64,000 bases of DNA from Pinirhizobacter soli (GTDB lineage: Bacteria > Pseudomonadota > Gammaproteobacteria > Xanthomonadales > Rhodanobacteraceae): positions 1,388,599 through 1,452,598 of the forward strand of contig NZ_JADZLQ010000001.1 of the NCBI RefSeq assembly GCF_015905305.1, given 5' to 3'. Position 1 is the stretch's first letter. Each line of letters opens with the position of its first letter. The position numbers were made by a program, and so were the translations under genes. The notes under the pieces were generated by a model. That model did not search any database. It was not told the origin of the DNA and saw only the letters and a program-made list of their open reading frames with translations. This document shows positions 20,367 to 28,998 of the stretch, one piece after another.

Positions 20367-20994
20367 GCTGCTCCTGGCGCTCGGACTGTCATGCATGCTC
20401 GCCGCCACGACGGGCGCCAGCGCCAGGCAAAGCGACCGCAATGAACCAATCAACGCCCAGGGCGTATCGGTCGACGCCACCCAGGGCACCAACGGCCTGG
20501 TGATCTACAAGGGCAAGGTGGTGATGACCCAGGGCACGCTGAAGGTCACCGGCGACATCGCGCACATCTACCTGGACTCCGATAACCAGGTAGTGCGTGC
20601 CGTGGTCGATGGCAAGCCGGCGACCTTCCACGAGATCGACGACAACTGCAACAACGTCGACGGCCATGCGCTGAACATCGACTACGTGGTGGAACAGAAC
20701 GTGGTCACCCTCACCACCAACGCGTGGGTGAAGCAGCAGGGCCGCGGCGAATCCAACGGCGACAAGCTCGTCTACCACACCGACACCAGCAACATGACAG
20801 GCCAAAGCGGCGACACGAACCTGGTGACCATGCAGTTCCTGCCCAAACCCAAGGGGGCGGACGGGAAGCCCGCGCCGGTACGCCCGCAGTCGGTGCCCAA
20901 CTGTACGCCCACGCCCAAGGCAGCCCCCAAGGCGCCTGCCGCGGGCAAGCTCGCCAACGCACCGGCGGCCGCCTCCACCGCCGCCAAGCCCTGA
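20323..20994 (+). CDS. lptA: LPS transport periplasmic protein LptA
   Basis: Periplasmic beta-jellyroll protein that polymerises head to tail to carry LPS across the periplasm. 223 residues: signal peptide (basic SARRRLLLALGLSCMLAATT then ASA), OstA-like core with INAQGVSVDATQGTNGLVIY, KGKVVMTQGTLKVTGDIAHI and LTTNAWVKQQGRGESNGDKL, and a long Lys/Pro/Ala-rich low-complexity tail (from about residue 180) that is not part of the fold. ATG 20323 lies inside the lptC coding region; a later start would remove part of the signal peptide. Directly followed by lptB (3 bases). Confidence 0.92.
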   Translation: MTSTARSCQKSARRRLLLALGLSCMLAATTGASARQSDRNEPINAQGVSVDATQGTNGLVIYKGKVVMTQGTLKVTGDIAHIYLDSDNQVVRAVVDGKPATFHEIDDNCNNVDGHALNIDYVVEQNVVTLTTNAWVKQQGRGESNGDKLVYHTDTSNMTGQSGDTNLVTMQFLPKPKGADGKPAPVRPQSVPNCTPTPKAAPKAPAAGKLANAPAAASTAAKP

Positions 20995-20997
20995 CCG

Positions 20998-21717
20998 ATG
21001 CTTTCAGCCCAGGGCCTGCAAAAGAGTTTCCGCGCGCGCCAGGTGGTGCGGGATTTCGCGTTTTCCATCCGTGAGGGCGAGGTCGTGGGCCTGCTTGGCC
21101 CCAACGGGGCCGGCAAAACTACCTGCTTCTACATGGTGGTCGGGCTGATCGAGGCCGACGCCGGTTCCATCAAGCTCGACAAACAGGACATCACCGCGCT
21201 GCCCATGCACTCGCGGGCAAAGCTGGGCATCGGCTACCTGCCCCAGGAAGCCTCGGTGTTCCGCCGCCTTTCGGTCACCGACAACATCCTGGCCGTGCTG
21301 GAACTGCGCGAGAACCTCAGCCAGAAGCAGCAGATGCAGGAGCTTGAAGGTCTGCTCGATGAATTGAAGATCAGCCACATCGCCGACCAGAAGGGCATCA
21401 GCCTGTCCGGCGGTGAGCGCCGCCGCGTGGAAATCGCCCGCGCGCTGGCCGCCAAGCCGCGCTACATGCTGCTGGACGAGCCCTTCGCAGGCGTCGACCC
21501 GATTTCAGTCGGCGAAATCCAGCGCATTGTCAGGCACCTGAAGGACCGCGGCATCGGCGTGCTGATCACCGATCACAACGTGCGCGAGACCCTGGGCATA
21601 TGTGACCGCGCCTACATCATGAACGATGGTGAGGTGCTTTCCCGCGGCACCCCGGCCCACATCCTCGCCGACGAGAAGGTCCGCGAGGTGTACCTGGGCC
21701 GTGAATTCCGCCTCTAG
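20998..21717 (+). CDS. lptB: LPS export ABC transporter ATP-binding protein LptB
   Basis: Cytoplasmic ATPase of the LptB2FGC complex that drives LPS extraction. 239 residues. Walker [14 protein letters not shown]-loop region [20 protein letters not shown], signature [19 protein letters not shown], Walker [17 protein letters not shown] and the switch His in [11 protein letters not shown], all near-identical to other LptB proteins. ATG 20998. LptF and LptG are not in this window; they are normally encoded elsewhere. Confidence 0.97.
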   Translation: MLSAQGLQKSFRARQVVRDFAFSIREGEVVGLLGPNGAGKTTCFYMVVGLIEADAGSIKLDKQDITALPMHSRAKLGIGYLPQEASVFRRLSVTDNILAVLELRENLSQKQQMQELEGLLDELKISHIADQKGISLSGGERRRVEIARALAAKPRYMLLDEPFAGVDPISVGEIQRIVRHLKDRGIGVLITDHNVRETLGICDRAYIMNDGEVLSRGTPAHILADEKVREVYLGREFRL

Positions 21718-21804
21718 CGCCGGTGCCGGACCGGGCCATCTGGCCAAAGGGCCTGCTGGCCGGCCCTATGCCGACGCGCTAGGATGGGACTGACCAAGGC
21801 GACC

Positions 21805-23292
21805 ATGGCAGGCATGAAACCCGGACTCCAGTTTCGCCTCAACCAGCAGCTCACGCTGACGCCCCAGTTGCAGCAGGCCATCCGCCTGCTCCAGCTGTCG
21901 CAGCTGGAGCTCGAGGCCGAACTTCGGCAGATCGCCGAGGGAAATCCGCTGCTTGAATTCGAGGAAGACGCCGAGCCTGCGGAAGCTGCCGAAGCCGACG
22001 AGGAGTTCGAGTCCGACCGCTTCATCGATGCCGCGCCCAAGACCACCGCCGAGAAGGAAACGGTAGAGTCGCCGCCCGACGTCGACGACACCCACGGTGA
22101 CTGGGAAGCGGAGCCTCGCCATGGCGAAGTGGGGGACTACTCTTCCGGCGGCAGCCGCAACAGCCAGGGCGACGAAGACGACGGTTTCGAACCGCAGAAT
22201 GCCTCGGCGCCGAGCCTTACCGAACACCTGTCCTGGCAGCTGAACCTCTCGCAATTCACGCCGCGCGACCATGCCATCGCCACGGCGATCATCCACGCGC
22301 TGGACGAGGACGGCTACCTGCACGAGGGCATCGATGCGGTCGCCGCCGCTCTGCCCACCGATTTCCATGCCGATCCTGCCGAAATCGAAGCGGTGCGCAA
22401 GCGCCTGCAGCATTTCGATCCCACTGGCGTTGCAAGCCTGGATCTGCGTGACTGCCTGTCGATGCAACTGCGGCAGTTCGCCCCGGATACCGCCTTCCGC
22501 GACGTCGCCCTGCGCATCGTGGAGTTCGAGCTGGAACTGGTCGCCCGCAACGACTCGGGCAAACTGGCGCGCAAGCTGCGCTGCGAAGAAGCTGACGTCG
22601 CCGGGGCCCTGGGCCTGATCCGCTCGCTCGATCCGCGGCCCGGCGCGGCGCTGGACGCCACACCGGTCGAATACGTTGCCCCCGACGCCTACGCACGGCG
22701 CGAGAACGGCCGCTGGCTGGTGTCGCTCAACCCCGATTGCCAGCCGCGCCTGGGACTGAACCAGCACTACTGCAACCTGATCGCCCGCGCCCGCGGCGAG
22801 GACGCCACCTGGATGAAGGGCCAGCTGCAGGAAGCGCGCTGGCTGCTCAAGAGCCTGCAGTCGCGCGCCGAAACCCTGCAGAAGGTGGCCGAGGTGATCG
22901 TCCGCCGGCAAAGCGCCTTCCTCGACTACGGCCCCGAGGCCATGCACCCGCTGGTGCTGCGCGAGGTGGCCGAGGAAGTAGGCATGCACGAGTCCACCAT
23001 CTCGCGCGTCACCACCCGCAAGTACCTGCACACGCCGCGGGGCACGTTCGAGCTGAAACATTTCTTTTCATCGGGTGTTGCCACCGAGGATGGCGGCAGC
23101 GCCTCGGCCACCGCGATCCAGGCCATGTTGCGCAAGCTCATCGCCGGCGAAGACCCGCGAAAGCCCCTTTCCGACCAGGCCCTGGCCGAAGACCTGCATC
23201 GACGGGGTATTCAGGTAGCACGCCGTACGGTGGCCAAGTACCGCGAAGGCATGCGGATCCCCAGTTCGTCCGACCGCGTCCGCGCCGGTTGA
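21805..23292 (+). CDS. rpoN: RNA polymerase sigma-54 factor RpoN
   Basis: Sigma-54, which directs RNA polymerase to -24/-12 promoters under bacterial enhancer-binding proteins. About 495 residues: region I KPGLQFRLNQQLTLTPQLQQ and AIRLLQLSQLELEAELRQ (Gln/Leu-rich), acidic region II (about 45-130, rich in Asp/Glu), core-binding region, helix-turn-helix (HESTISRVTTRKYLHTPRG) and the C-terminal RpoN box ARRTVAKYRE. Start uncertain: ATG 21784, 21805 or 21814; 21805 has AAGG 5 bases upstream, and 21814 gives the commonest family N-terminus MKPGLQ. Placed between lptB and hpf as in most Gammaproteobacteria. Confidence 0.95.
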   Translation: MAGMKPGLQFRLNQQLTLTPQLQQAIRLLQLSQLELEAELRQIAEGNPLLEFEEDAEPAEAAEADEEFESDRFIDAAPKTTAEKETVESPPDVDDTHGDWEAEPRHGEVGDYSSGGSRNSQGDEDDGFEPQNASAPSLTEHLSWQLNLSQFTPRDHAIATAIIHALDEDGYLHEGIDAVAAALPTDFHADPAEIEAVRKRLQHFDPTGVASLDLRDCLSMQLRQFAPDTAFRDVALRIVEFELELVARNDSGKLARKLRCEEADVAGALGLIRSLDPRPGAALDATPVEYVAPDAYARRENGRWLVSLNPDCQPRLGLNQHYCNLIARARGEDATWMKGQLQEARWLLKSLQSRAETLQKVAEVIVRRQSAFLDYGPEAMHPLVLREVAEEVGMHESTISRVTTRKYLHTPRGTFELKHFFSSGVATEDGGSASATAIQAMLRKLIAGEDPRKPLSDQALAEDLHRRGIQVARRTVAKYREGMRIPSSSDRVRAG

Positions 23293-23421
23293 TCACCCAA
23301 GGGAACTTGAGCCCGTCTAATCCGTCCCAATCCTTGTAAGTGAAGTGTTTGAAGATAGCGGCACCGCCGTTCACCGGCCCTAGAATCCGGCCGGACCCGC
23401 AGCAACAGGAGGCGAGAAACC

Positions 23422-23742
23422 ATGCAACTTCAGCTTAGCGGCCACCATATCGACATCACCGATGCCCTGCGTACCCATGTCGAATCCAAGCTCGACCGCC
23501 TGGAACGCCTTTACGAAAACATCACGGGCTTGAATGTCGTCCTCTGCGTCGACGATGCGGAAAAGAAGGCCGAAGGTACCCTGCTGGTGTCCGGCAACCG
23601 CCTGCATGCCCAGGCCGTGGAACAGGACATGTACGCCTCGATCGACACCATGGCCGAGAAACTGGTCGCACAGCTGCGCAAGCACAAGGAAAAGCAAAGC
23701 GACCACCACCAGCGCGAAGCGCGGGCAATAAACCAGGTCTGA
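23422..23742 (+). CDS. hpf: Ribosome hibernation-promoting factor (HPF, short form)
   Basis: Binds the 30S subunit in stationary phase and drives 100S dimer formation. 106 residues, the short HPF/YfiA type: [40 protein letters not shown] and a basic, Gln/His-rich C-terminus [18 protein letters not shown] ribosome site AGGAGGCGAG lies just upstream of ATG 23422. Its 129-base 5' gap from rpoN suggests a promoter of its own in addition to read-through; TAGAAT at 23381-23386 is a possible -10. Confidence 0.93.
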   Translation: MQLQLSGHHIDITDALRTHVESKLDRLERLYENITGLNVVLCVDDAEKKAEGTLLVSGNRLHAQAVEQDMYASIDTMAEKLVAQLRKHKEKQSDHHQREARAINQV

Positions 23743-23743
23743 C

Positions 23744-23758
23744 CCCGGGCGCCCCGGG
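23744..23758 (+). other. GC-rich 6-bp inverted repeat between hpf and hprK
   Basis: Two CCCGGG hexamers separated by CGC can form a short hairpin right after the hpf stop codon. There is no T-run after it, so it is not a normal intrinsic terminator. It might slow polymerase or protect the hpf end of a processed message. Inference only. Confidence 0.3.
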
Positions 23759-23801
23759 CGCATGGCACAATGAGGCCTGCTTACCCGGGGACACCCCACG
23801 C

Positions 23802-24752
23802 TTGGACCGGCTGACCGCCCGACAACTCTTCGACAGCACCCACGAGCGCATGGGCATGCGCTGGATCGCCGGTTTGCGCGGCGAAGGGCGCGTGCTCGAA
23901 CACGGTCAATCGGTCAGCCGTCGCCCGTCGCTGGTGGGCTACCTCAACGTGATCTACCCCAACAAGGTGCAGATCATCGGCACCGAGGAACTCAATTACC
24001 TCGACGGGCGCGATTCGCGCCAGCGCTGGGAAGCCATCCAGAAGATCGCCGCCTACCGCCCCGCCGCGCTCATCGTCACCAAGGAACAACCCGTCCCGGC
24101 GGACCTGCGCGAAATGGCAGAGGAAACCGATACCCCGCTCTGGCTCAGCTCCAAGCGTGGACACGAACTTCTCACCTACCTGCAATACCACCTGGCCCGC
24201 ACGCTGGCACCGCGCGTCACGCTGCATGGCGTATTCCTTGAAGTGTTTTCCATCGGCGTGCTGATCACCGGTGAATCGGGCTCCGGCAAAAGCGAACTAG
24301 CGCTCGAACTCATCAGCCGCGGCCACCGCCTGGTGGCGGACGACGCCACCGAGTTCACCCTGATCGCTCCCGACGTCATCGACGGCGCCTGTCCTGAACT
24401 ACTACAGGATCTGCTGGAAGTACGCGGCCTGGGCGTGCTGAACGTACGCGAGATGTTCGGGCACACCGCGGTGAAGCCGTCCAAGTACCTGCGCCTGGTG
24501 ATCCACTTGAAGCCGCTGCGCGAAGGCGAGGACACCGACGCCATGACGCGTATCACCGGCGACGTCGGCCGCCGCAACATCCTGGATGTCGACGTGCCGA
24601 TGATCACCATCCCCGTGGCGCCGGGCCGCAACCTTTCCGTGCTGGTCGAGGCCGCCGTACGCAGCCAGGCGCTCAAGGGCAAGGGCATCGACCCGGCGCA
24701 AACCTTCATGGACCGGCAGGCGCACCAGATGCGCCGCCTGCCACCGTGGTGA
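23802..24752 (+). CDS. hprK: HPr kinase/phosphorylase HprK
   Basis: Bifunctional enzyme that phosphorylates and dephosphorylates Ser46 of HPr. 316 residues. N-terminal domain about 1-125 (GVLEHGQ-like region, [20 protein letters not shown]); C-terminal catalytic domain with Walker [16 protein letters not shown], the acidic VADDATEF, and the HprK signature [17 protein letters not shown]. Start TTG 23802 gives the family start LTARQLFD; it has no strong Shine-Dalgarno. It occupies the place where ptsN usually stands in the enterobacterial rpoN-hpf-ptsN-rapZ cluster. Next gene rapZ begins 4 bases later. Confidence 0.94.
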   Translation: MDRLTARQLFDSTHERMGMRWIAGLRGEGRVLEHGQSVSRRPSLVGYLNVIYPNKVQIIGTEELNYLDGRDSRQRWEAIQKIAAYRPAALIVTKEQPVPADLREMAEETDTPLWLSSKRGHELLTYLQYHLARTLAPRVTLHGVFLEVFSIGVLITGESGSGKSELALELISRGHRLVADDATEFTLIAPDVIDGACPELLQDLLEVRGLGVLNVREMFGHTAVKPSKYLRLVIHLKPLREGEDTDAMTRITGDVGRRNILDVDVPMITIPVAPGRNLSVLVEAAVRSQALKGKGIDPAQTFMDRQAHQMRRLPPW

Positions 24753-24756
24753 ACGC

Positions 24757-25644
24757 ATGACGCCGCCCAACATCATCGACCCCAAATCCATCCGCCTGGT
24801 CGTGCTCACCGGCATGTCCGGCGGTGGCAAGACGGTCGCCCTGCGTGCCCTGGAAGACCTCGAGTTCTACTGCGTGGACAACCTCCCCGCAGCGCTCATC
24901 CCGCAGCTGGTGGCCGCGGTGAGCCAGGGCGAGCACGGGCCGCAAACCCACATCGCGGTGGGCGTGGACGTGCGCAACCGCGAGGCCGATCTTTCGCGCA
25001 TGCCCAGCGTGCTGTCCGACATCGCGGCCACGGGCGTGGAAGTCCACCTGATCTTCCTGGACAGCCGCGACGACGTACTGATCAAGCGCTACTCCGAAAC
25101 ACGCCGCCGCCATCCGCTGTCGTCCGAAGGCCTGTCGCTGGCCGACGCCATTGCGCGCGAACGCAAGCTGCTGCGCCCCTTGTCCGCGATCGCCGAACGC
25201 GTGCTCGACTCAAGCGACTTGAACGTCCACCAGCTGCGCCGCCTGATCGCCACCGGATACGCGGCCGCCAGCGATGGCATGACCTTGATGTTCGAGTCCT
25301 TCGCCTACCGCCGCGGCCTGCCGCTGGATGCCGATTTCGTCTTCGACGCGCGCTGCCTGCCCAACCCGCACTGGGAGGCCCGCCTGCGGCCACTGTCGGG
25401 CAAGGATGCACCCGTGCGCGAATACCTCGAGCAACAACCGCTGGTGGCCCAGTACTTCCACGACACCGTGCACTGGCTGGAGAACTGGCTGCCGCAGTTC
25501 GAGAAGGACGACCGCAGCTACCTCACCATCTGCATCGGCTGCACCGGTGGCCGCCACCGCTCGGTGTACCTGGTGGAGAAACTCGCCGAACACTTCCGCA
25601 GCGGCCGCGGCAGCGCGCTCACCTTCCACCGGGAACTCGAATGA
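24757..25644 (+). CDS. rapZ: RNase adapter / nucleotide-binding protein RapZ
   Basis: RapZ (YvcJ/YhbJ) family, 295 residues. In E. coli it delivers the small RNA GlmZ to RNase E to tune glucosamine-6-phosphate synthesis for the envelope; here the function is inferred by family only. Walker A GMSGGGKTVALRALED near residue 20, then FYCVDNLPAALIPQLV, Walker B-like VHLIFLDSRDDVLIKRY with SETRRRHPL, and the C-terminal CIGCTGGRHRSVYLVEKLA, all strongly conserved. ATG 24757. Overlaps the EIIA gene by 4 bases (ATGA at 25641-25644). Confidence 0.95.
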   Translation: MTPPNIIDPKSIRLVVLTGMSGGGKTVALRALEDLEFYCVDNLPAALIPQLVAAVSQGEHGPQTHIAVGVDVRNREADLSRMPSVLSDIAATGVEVHLIFLDSRDDVLIKRYSETRRRHPLSSEGLSLADAIARERKLLRPLSAIAERVLDSSDLNVHQLRRLIATGYAAASDGMTLMFESFAYRRGLPLDADFVFDARCLPNPHWEARLRPLSGKDAPVREYLEQQPLVAQYFHDTVHWLENWLPQFEKDDRSYLTICIGCTGGRHRSVYLVEKLAEHFRSGRGSALTFHRELE

Positions 25645-26042
25645 GCGACCCCGGCGTCGGCGTGCTGTTGATGACCCACGAAGCAGTGGGCCAGGCATTG
25701 ATTTCGGCCGCGCGCCACGTCATGCCGCGGCTGCCGCTGCACGTGGCGGCGGTGGAGGTACCCGCGCATGCGGATCCCGACATCATGCGCTCGCTCACCG
25801 CCCAGCATGCGCGCGAACTGGACAGCGGCCACGGCGTGCTGGTGCTGGCCGACCTCTACGGCGCCACCCCCTGCAATATCGGCCTGTCGCTGGCCGATCT
25901 CGGTGTACGCATCCGCTGCGTATCGGGCTTGAACCTGCCGATGTTGCTGCGGGTACTCAACTATCCGGAAAAATCCTTGTCCGAACTTGTCGAAGTGGCC
26001 GCCGCGGGCGGCCGCGGGGGAATCTTCATCGATCATGCTTGA
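25641..26042 (+). CDS. PTS EIIA component, mannose (EIIA-Man) family
   Basis: 133-residue EIIA-Man type phosphocarrier. The His of VLLMTHEAVGQAL (residue 13) is in the position of the phosphorylated active-site His; VLVLADLYGATPCNIGLS is the family's central loop, and the C-terminus ends in GIFIDHA. No IIB, IIC or IID mannose component is near, so it is likely a regulatory rather than transporting EIIA (known in Xanthomonas as part of the HprK-linked PTS). ATG 25641 coupled to the rapZ stop; the ATG of the HPr gene lies within its last codons. Confidence 0.9.
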   Translation: MSDPGVGVLLMTHEAVGQALISAARHVMPRLPLHVAAVEVPAHADPDIMRSLTAQHARELDSGHGVLVLADLYGATPCNIGLSLADLGVRIRCVSGLNLPMLLRVLNYPEKSLSELVEVAAAGGRGGIFIDHA

Positions 26043-26304
26043 GCGCGAAATCGTGGTATCCAACCGCCTGGGCCTGCATGCGCGCGCTTCGGCCAAACTG
26101 GTCCAGCTGGTCCAGGGGTTCAAATCCACCGTCTGGCTGGTGCACCGTGGGCGCGAGGTCAACGCGCAAAGCATCATGGGCGTGATGATGCTGGCCGCTG
26201 GGCTCGGCAGCCCGCTCGTCGTCCGCGCCGAGGGCGCCGACGAGGAAACCGCGCTCAACGCCGTGGTCGAACTTTTCGACCGCAAGTTCGACGAGGGCGG
26301 CTGA
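26035..26304 (+). CDS. ptsH: Phosphocarrier protein HPr
   Basis: 89-residue HPr. Active-site His in SNRLGLHARASAKLVQLV (His15 position) and the HprK target Ser in NAQSIMGVMMLAAG (Ser46 position), so both phosphorylation sites are kept, consistent with hprK three genes upstream. ATG 26035 gives the proper MLEREIVV start; it overlaps the EIIA gene by 8 bases. Enzyme I follows after 2 bases. Confidence 0.95.
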   Translation: MLEREIVVSNRLGLHARASAKLVQLVQGFKSTVWLVHRGREVNAQSIMGVMMLAAGLGSPLVVRAEGADEETALNAVVELFDRKFDEGG

Positions 26305-26306
26305 GC

Positions 26307-28043
26307 GTGCGCCGGCAGTTGACCGGTGCCATCGCAGCGCCTGGCATGGCGCTCGGTCGCGCGCGCCTGGTTCAACCGAACATCTTCCACGTTGATACCA
26401 CGCCGCTGCGCAGCGACGAGGTCGAAGCTGAGATCGTGCACCTGCATATGGCACTGGACACCGCGCGCCAGGAACTGCACGAGCTGCGCGGCAAGCTGCA
26501 CGGTGCGCTGGCACGCGAAGTGGGTGATTTCATCGACGCGCACAGCCTGCTGCTGGACGACCAGGAACTGCTTCGCGGCCTTGATGAACTGGTTCGGGTG
26601 GGTCATTACCGTGCCGGCGCCGCGCTGAAACTGCAGCGTGACCGTCTGGCTGCGGTATTCGATGCCATGAACGATCCTTACCTCAAGAGCCGCGGCGAAG
26701 ACATCGACCAGGTGATCGGCCGCGTCATGGCGGCGTTGCAGCAGCAGGCCAGCGCGGAAGAACGCAAGCTCGCCTCGCGCGTGGGCGAGATCCTGGTCTC
26801 CGATACCGTGGCACCGGCGGACATGGCCAACTACACCGGCCACGGCCTGCTGGGCGTGGTGGGTTCGGCCGGCAGCGTGTATTCGCACAGTGCGATCCTG
26901 GCGCGCAGCTTCAACCTGCCGATGCTGGTGGGCGTGCGCGATGCGCTCTCGGCCATCAACGACGACGACCTGGTGCTGGTGGATGGTGAGAAGGGCGAAG
27001 TGATCGTCCATCCCACCGCACAGGACCTCCAGCGCTACCGCACCTGGCAGCGCGAAGCTGCCAACGAGGGCCGGCGCCTGGCACGGCTGGCGCACGCGCC
27101 GACGAAAACCCGCGACGGCGTGCATCTGCGCCTCTTCGCCAACGCCGAACAATCCTCCGATATCGCCCAGGCACGCAACCGCGGTGCCGATGGCATCGGC
27201 TTGTACCGTTCCGAATTCCTTTTCCTGCGGCAGCGTGGACTGCCTGGCGAAGAAGAACAATTCATCGCCTATCGCGACGTACTGCTTGGCATGGGCGGCC
27301 TGCCGGTCACCATCCGCACGCTCGACCTCGGCGCCGACAAGGCCGATGCGGCGGGCCTTGTGATCCGTGGCGAGGACAACCCCGCGCTGGGCGTGCGCGG
27401 GGTACGACTCTCCCTGCGCTATCCAGATGTGTTCAGTGCGCAGTTGCGCGCCATCCTGCGTGCGGGTGTATACGGCACGGTACGCATCCTGGTGCCGATG
27501 GTGACCCACGCCGGCGAAATGGCCGCCGTGCGCAGCCTCGTCAGGCAGGCTCGCGAAGACCTCCGCCGGCAAGGGCACGAACTGCCCGAGCGCATCGACA
27601 TCGGCGCGATGATCGAAGTCCCGGCCGCGGCCATCGGCGTACGCAGCATCCTTGAGAAATCCGATTTCCTGGCCATCGGCACCAACGACCTGGCGCAGTA
27701 CGTGCTGGCCGCCGACCGCAACAACGACGCCCTGGGCGATCTCTACGACCCGCTCCACCCTGCCCTGCTGCGCGTACTGGGCCACGTGATCTCCGCGGCG
27801 CGGCGCGCCGGCAAGCCGGTGAGCCTATGCGGCGAGATCGCCGGCGATCCGATCTATGCGCCGATGCTGGTGGCCTTGGGCCTGTGCGAATTCAGCATGC
27901 ACCCGGGGCAGCTGCTGCGCGTACGCGACAAGCTGTCCAACCTCGACCATGGCATGCTGCGTGCGCTGGCACCCAGCCTGGTGCGTTGCTACACACGCGA
28001 TGCGGTGGAAGAACAACTGCGCGAGGCGCTGGAGCGGCACTAG
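26307..28043 (+). CDS. ptsI: PTS phosphoenolpyruvate-protein phosphotransferase (enzyme I)
   Basis: Takes phosphate from PEP and passes it to HPr. 578 residues, the standard length without a GAF domain (so not PtsP). N-terminal HPr-binding/phospho-His domain with the swivelling-domain active site SVYSHSAILARSFNLPMLVG (the active His in YSH); PEP-binding TIM barrel with NRGADGIGLYRSEFLFL, VRGVRLSLRYP, and the C-terminal SLCGEIAGDP with the conserved Cys. Start GTG 26307. Last gene of the kdsD-to-ptsI run; 8 bases separate its stop from that of the convergent LysR gene. Confidence 0.95.
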   Translation: MRRQLTGAIAAPGMALGRARLVQPNIFHVDTTPLRSDEVEAEIVHLHMALDTARQELHELRGKLHGALAREVGDFIDAHSLLLDDQELLRGLDELVRVGHYRAGAALKLQRDRLAAVFDAMNDPYLKSRGEDIDQVIGRVMAALQQQASAEERKLASRVGEILVSDTVAPADMANYTGHGLLGVVGSAGSVYSHSAILARSFNLPMLVGVRDALSAINDDDLVLVDGEKGEVIVHPTAQDLQRYRTWQREAANEGRRLARLAHAPTKTRDGVHLRLFANAEQSSDIAQARNRGADGIGLYRSEFLFLRQRGLPGEEEQFIAYRDVLLGMGGLPVTIRTLDLGADKADAAGLVIRGEDNPALGVRGVRLSLRYPDVFSAQLRAILRAGVYGTVRILVPMVTHAGEMAAVRSLVRQAREDLRRQGHELPERIDIGAMIEVPAAAIGVRSILEKSDFLAIGTNDLAQYVLAADRNNDALGDLYDPLHPALLRVLGHVISAARRAGKPVSLCGEIAGDPIYAPMLVALGLCEFSMHPGQLLRVRDKLSNLDHGMLRALAPSLVRCYTRDAVEEQLREALERH

Positions 28044-28051
28044 CCGCACGC

Positions 28052-28936
28052 TTAGCTGCCGACACCAAGCCCAGCAAGGAACGCCGCCAGCGCCGCGCCG
28101 CGGTAACGGCCCTGCGGCAGCACGATGCCCAGTTGCCGCTCCAGGTCCAGGAACGGCGTATGCAGCGCCACCAGCCGGCCGGCTGCCACGGCATCGCCAA
28201 TGGCTACCCGAGGCAGGCAGGCGATGCCAAGGCCCGCGATCACCACCTGTTTGATCGCTTCGGTCTGGTCCAGCTCCAGCACGCCACCCGCCGGTGGCAA
28301 CGACGAAAGCACGCGCTCGGCCTGGGCACGCGTGGCCGAGCCCCGTTCGCGAAGCACCCATCGTTCACCGGCGAAGTGCGCAGGTAGCAGGCGTCGCCGC
28401 GTTGCCAGCGGATGACCCGGGCGCACGCATACGGCCAGCGCGTCACGTCGCCAGGGATGCACCTGCAGCGCCGGATCGGCGATCGGTCCCTCGATGAAGC
28501 CGGCATCGAACCGATGCTCCAGCACGCCGCGCGCGATGTCCGCCGTGTTGCCGACGGCGATGCGGATCGCTACCCGCGGATGGGCCGCGACGAAGCCGCC
28601 CAGGAGTTCCCCGGCAAGGTAATTACCCACCGTATTGCTGGTACCCAGGGTGAGCGTGCCGGCCAGGGATTCGCCGGTGGCGGCCGGACCTGCGAAGGCA
28701 GCGAAACGCTCGGCGATTTCGCGCGCGCGGGGCATCAATTCGTGGCCGCGCTCGTTCAGGTGCAGGCGGCCGGCAACACGATCGAATACCGCTTCGCCCA
28801 GCAGGCGCTCAAGTTCGGCCAGCGCCATGCTCACCGCCGGTTGCGAAAGATGCAGGCGTCCGGCGGCAGCGGACACGGTGCCCTCGCCGGCGACGGCGAT
28901 CAGCACCTGCATGTGGCGAAGCGATATTCCGCTCAT
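28052..28936 (-). CDS. LysR-family transcriptional regulator (YeiE-like) of the adjacent exporter gene
   Basis: 294 residues. N-terminal winged helix-turn-helix (residues 1-60: VSAAAGRLHLSQPAVSMALA) and a C-terminal periplasmic-binding-like sensor domain from about residue 90 (TLGTSNTVGNYLAGELLGGF). TSNTVGNYL is characteristic of the CysB/YeiE branch, which senses sulfur-containing anions. The gene is divergent from a YeiH-family exporter with 62 bases between the starts, the classic yeiE-yeiH arrangement, so it very likely controls that gene and itself through the operator at 28955-28982. ATG 28936. Confidence 0.9.
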   Translation of the reverse strand: MSGISLRHMQVLIAVAGEGTVSAAAGRLHLSQPAVSMALAELERLLGEAVFDRVAGRLHLNERGHELMPRAREIAERFAAFAGPAATGESLAGTLTLGTSNTVGNYLAGELLGGFVAAHPRVAIRIAVGNTADIARGVLEHRFDAGFIEGPIADPALQVHPWRRDALAVCVRPGHPLATRRRLLPAHFAGERWVLRERGSATRAQAERVLSSLPPAGGVLELDQTEAIKQVVIAGLGIACLPRVAIGDAVAAGRLVALHTPFLDLERQLGIVLPQGRYRGAALAAFLAGLGVGS

Positions 28937-28954
28937 AAGACAAATTTATAGCAT

Positions 28955-28982
28955 GGATAAGAAACATATATTTTGCTTATCC
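28955..28982. promoter_or_regulatory. Inverted repeat in the LysR/YeiH intergenic region, likely LysR operator
   Basis: GGATAAG (28955-28961) and CTTATCC (28976-28982) form a perfect 7-bp inverted repeat with a 14-base A/T-rich centre, in the only A/T-rich stretch of the region. A further CATAAG stands at 28934-28939, next to the LysR start. The T-N11-A-like symmetry and the position between two divergent genes fit a LysR binding site. No binding data can be drawn from sequence. Confidence 0.6.
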
Positions 28983-28998
28983 GAATGCAGGCCTGATC

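Noticed and set aside
23744-23758. CCCGGG hairpin as an intrinsic terminator after hpf
   Set aside because: No T-run follows, and hprK lies close downstream; kept only as a low-confidence structure.
23742-23801. Search for a ptsN gene between hpf and hprK
   Set aside because: Only 59 noncoding bases are available, with no room for a gene.
25518-27785. Minus-strand frame of 755 codons over EIIA, HPr and EI
   Set aside because: Crosses three clear genes and has no recognisable domain; codon-bias artefact.
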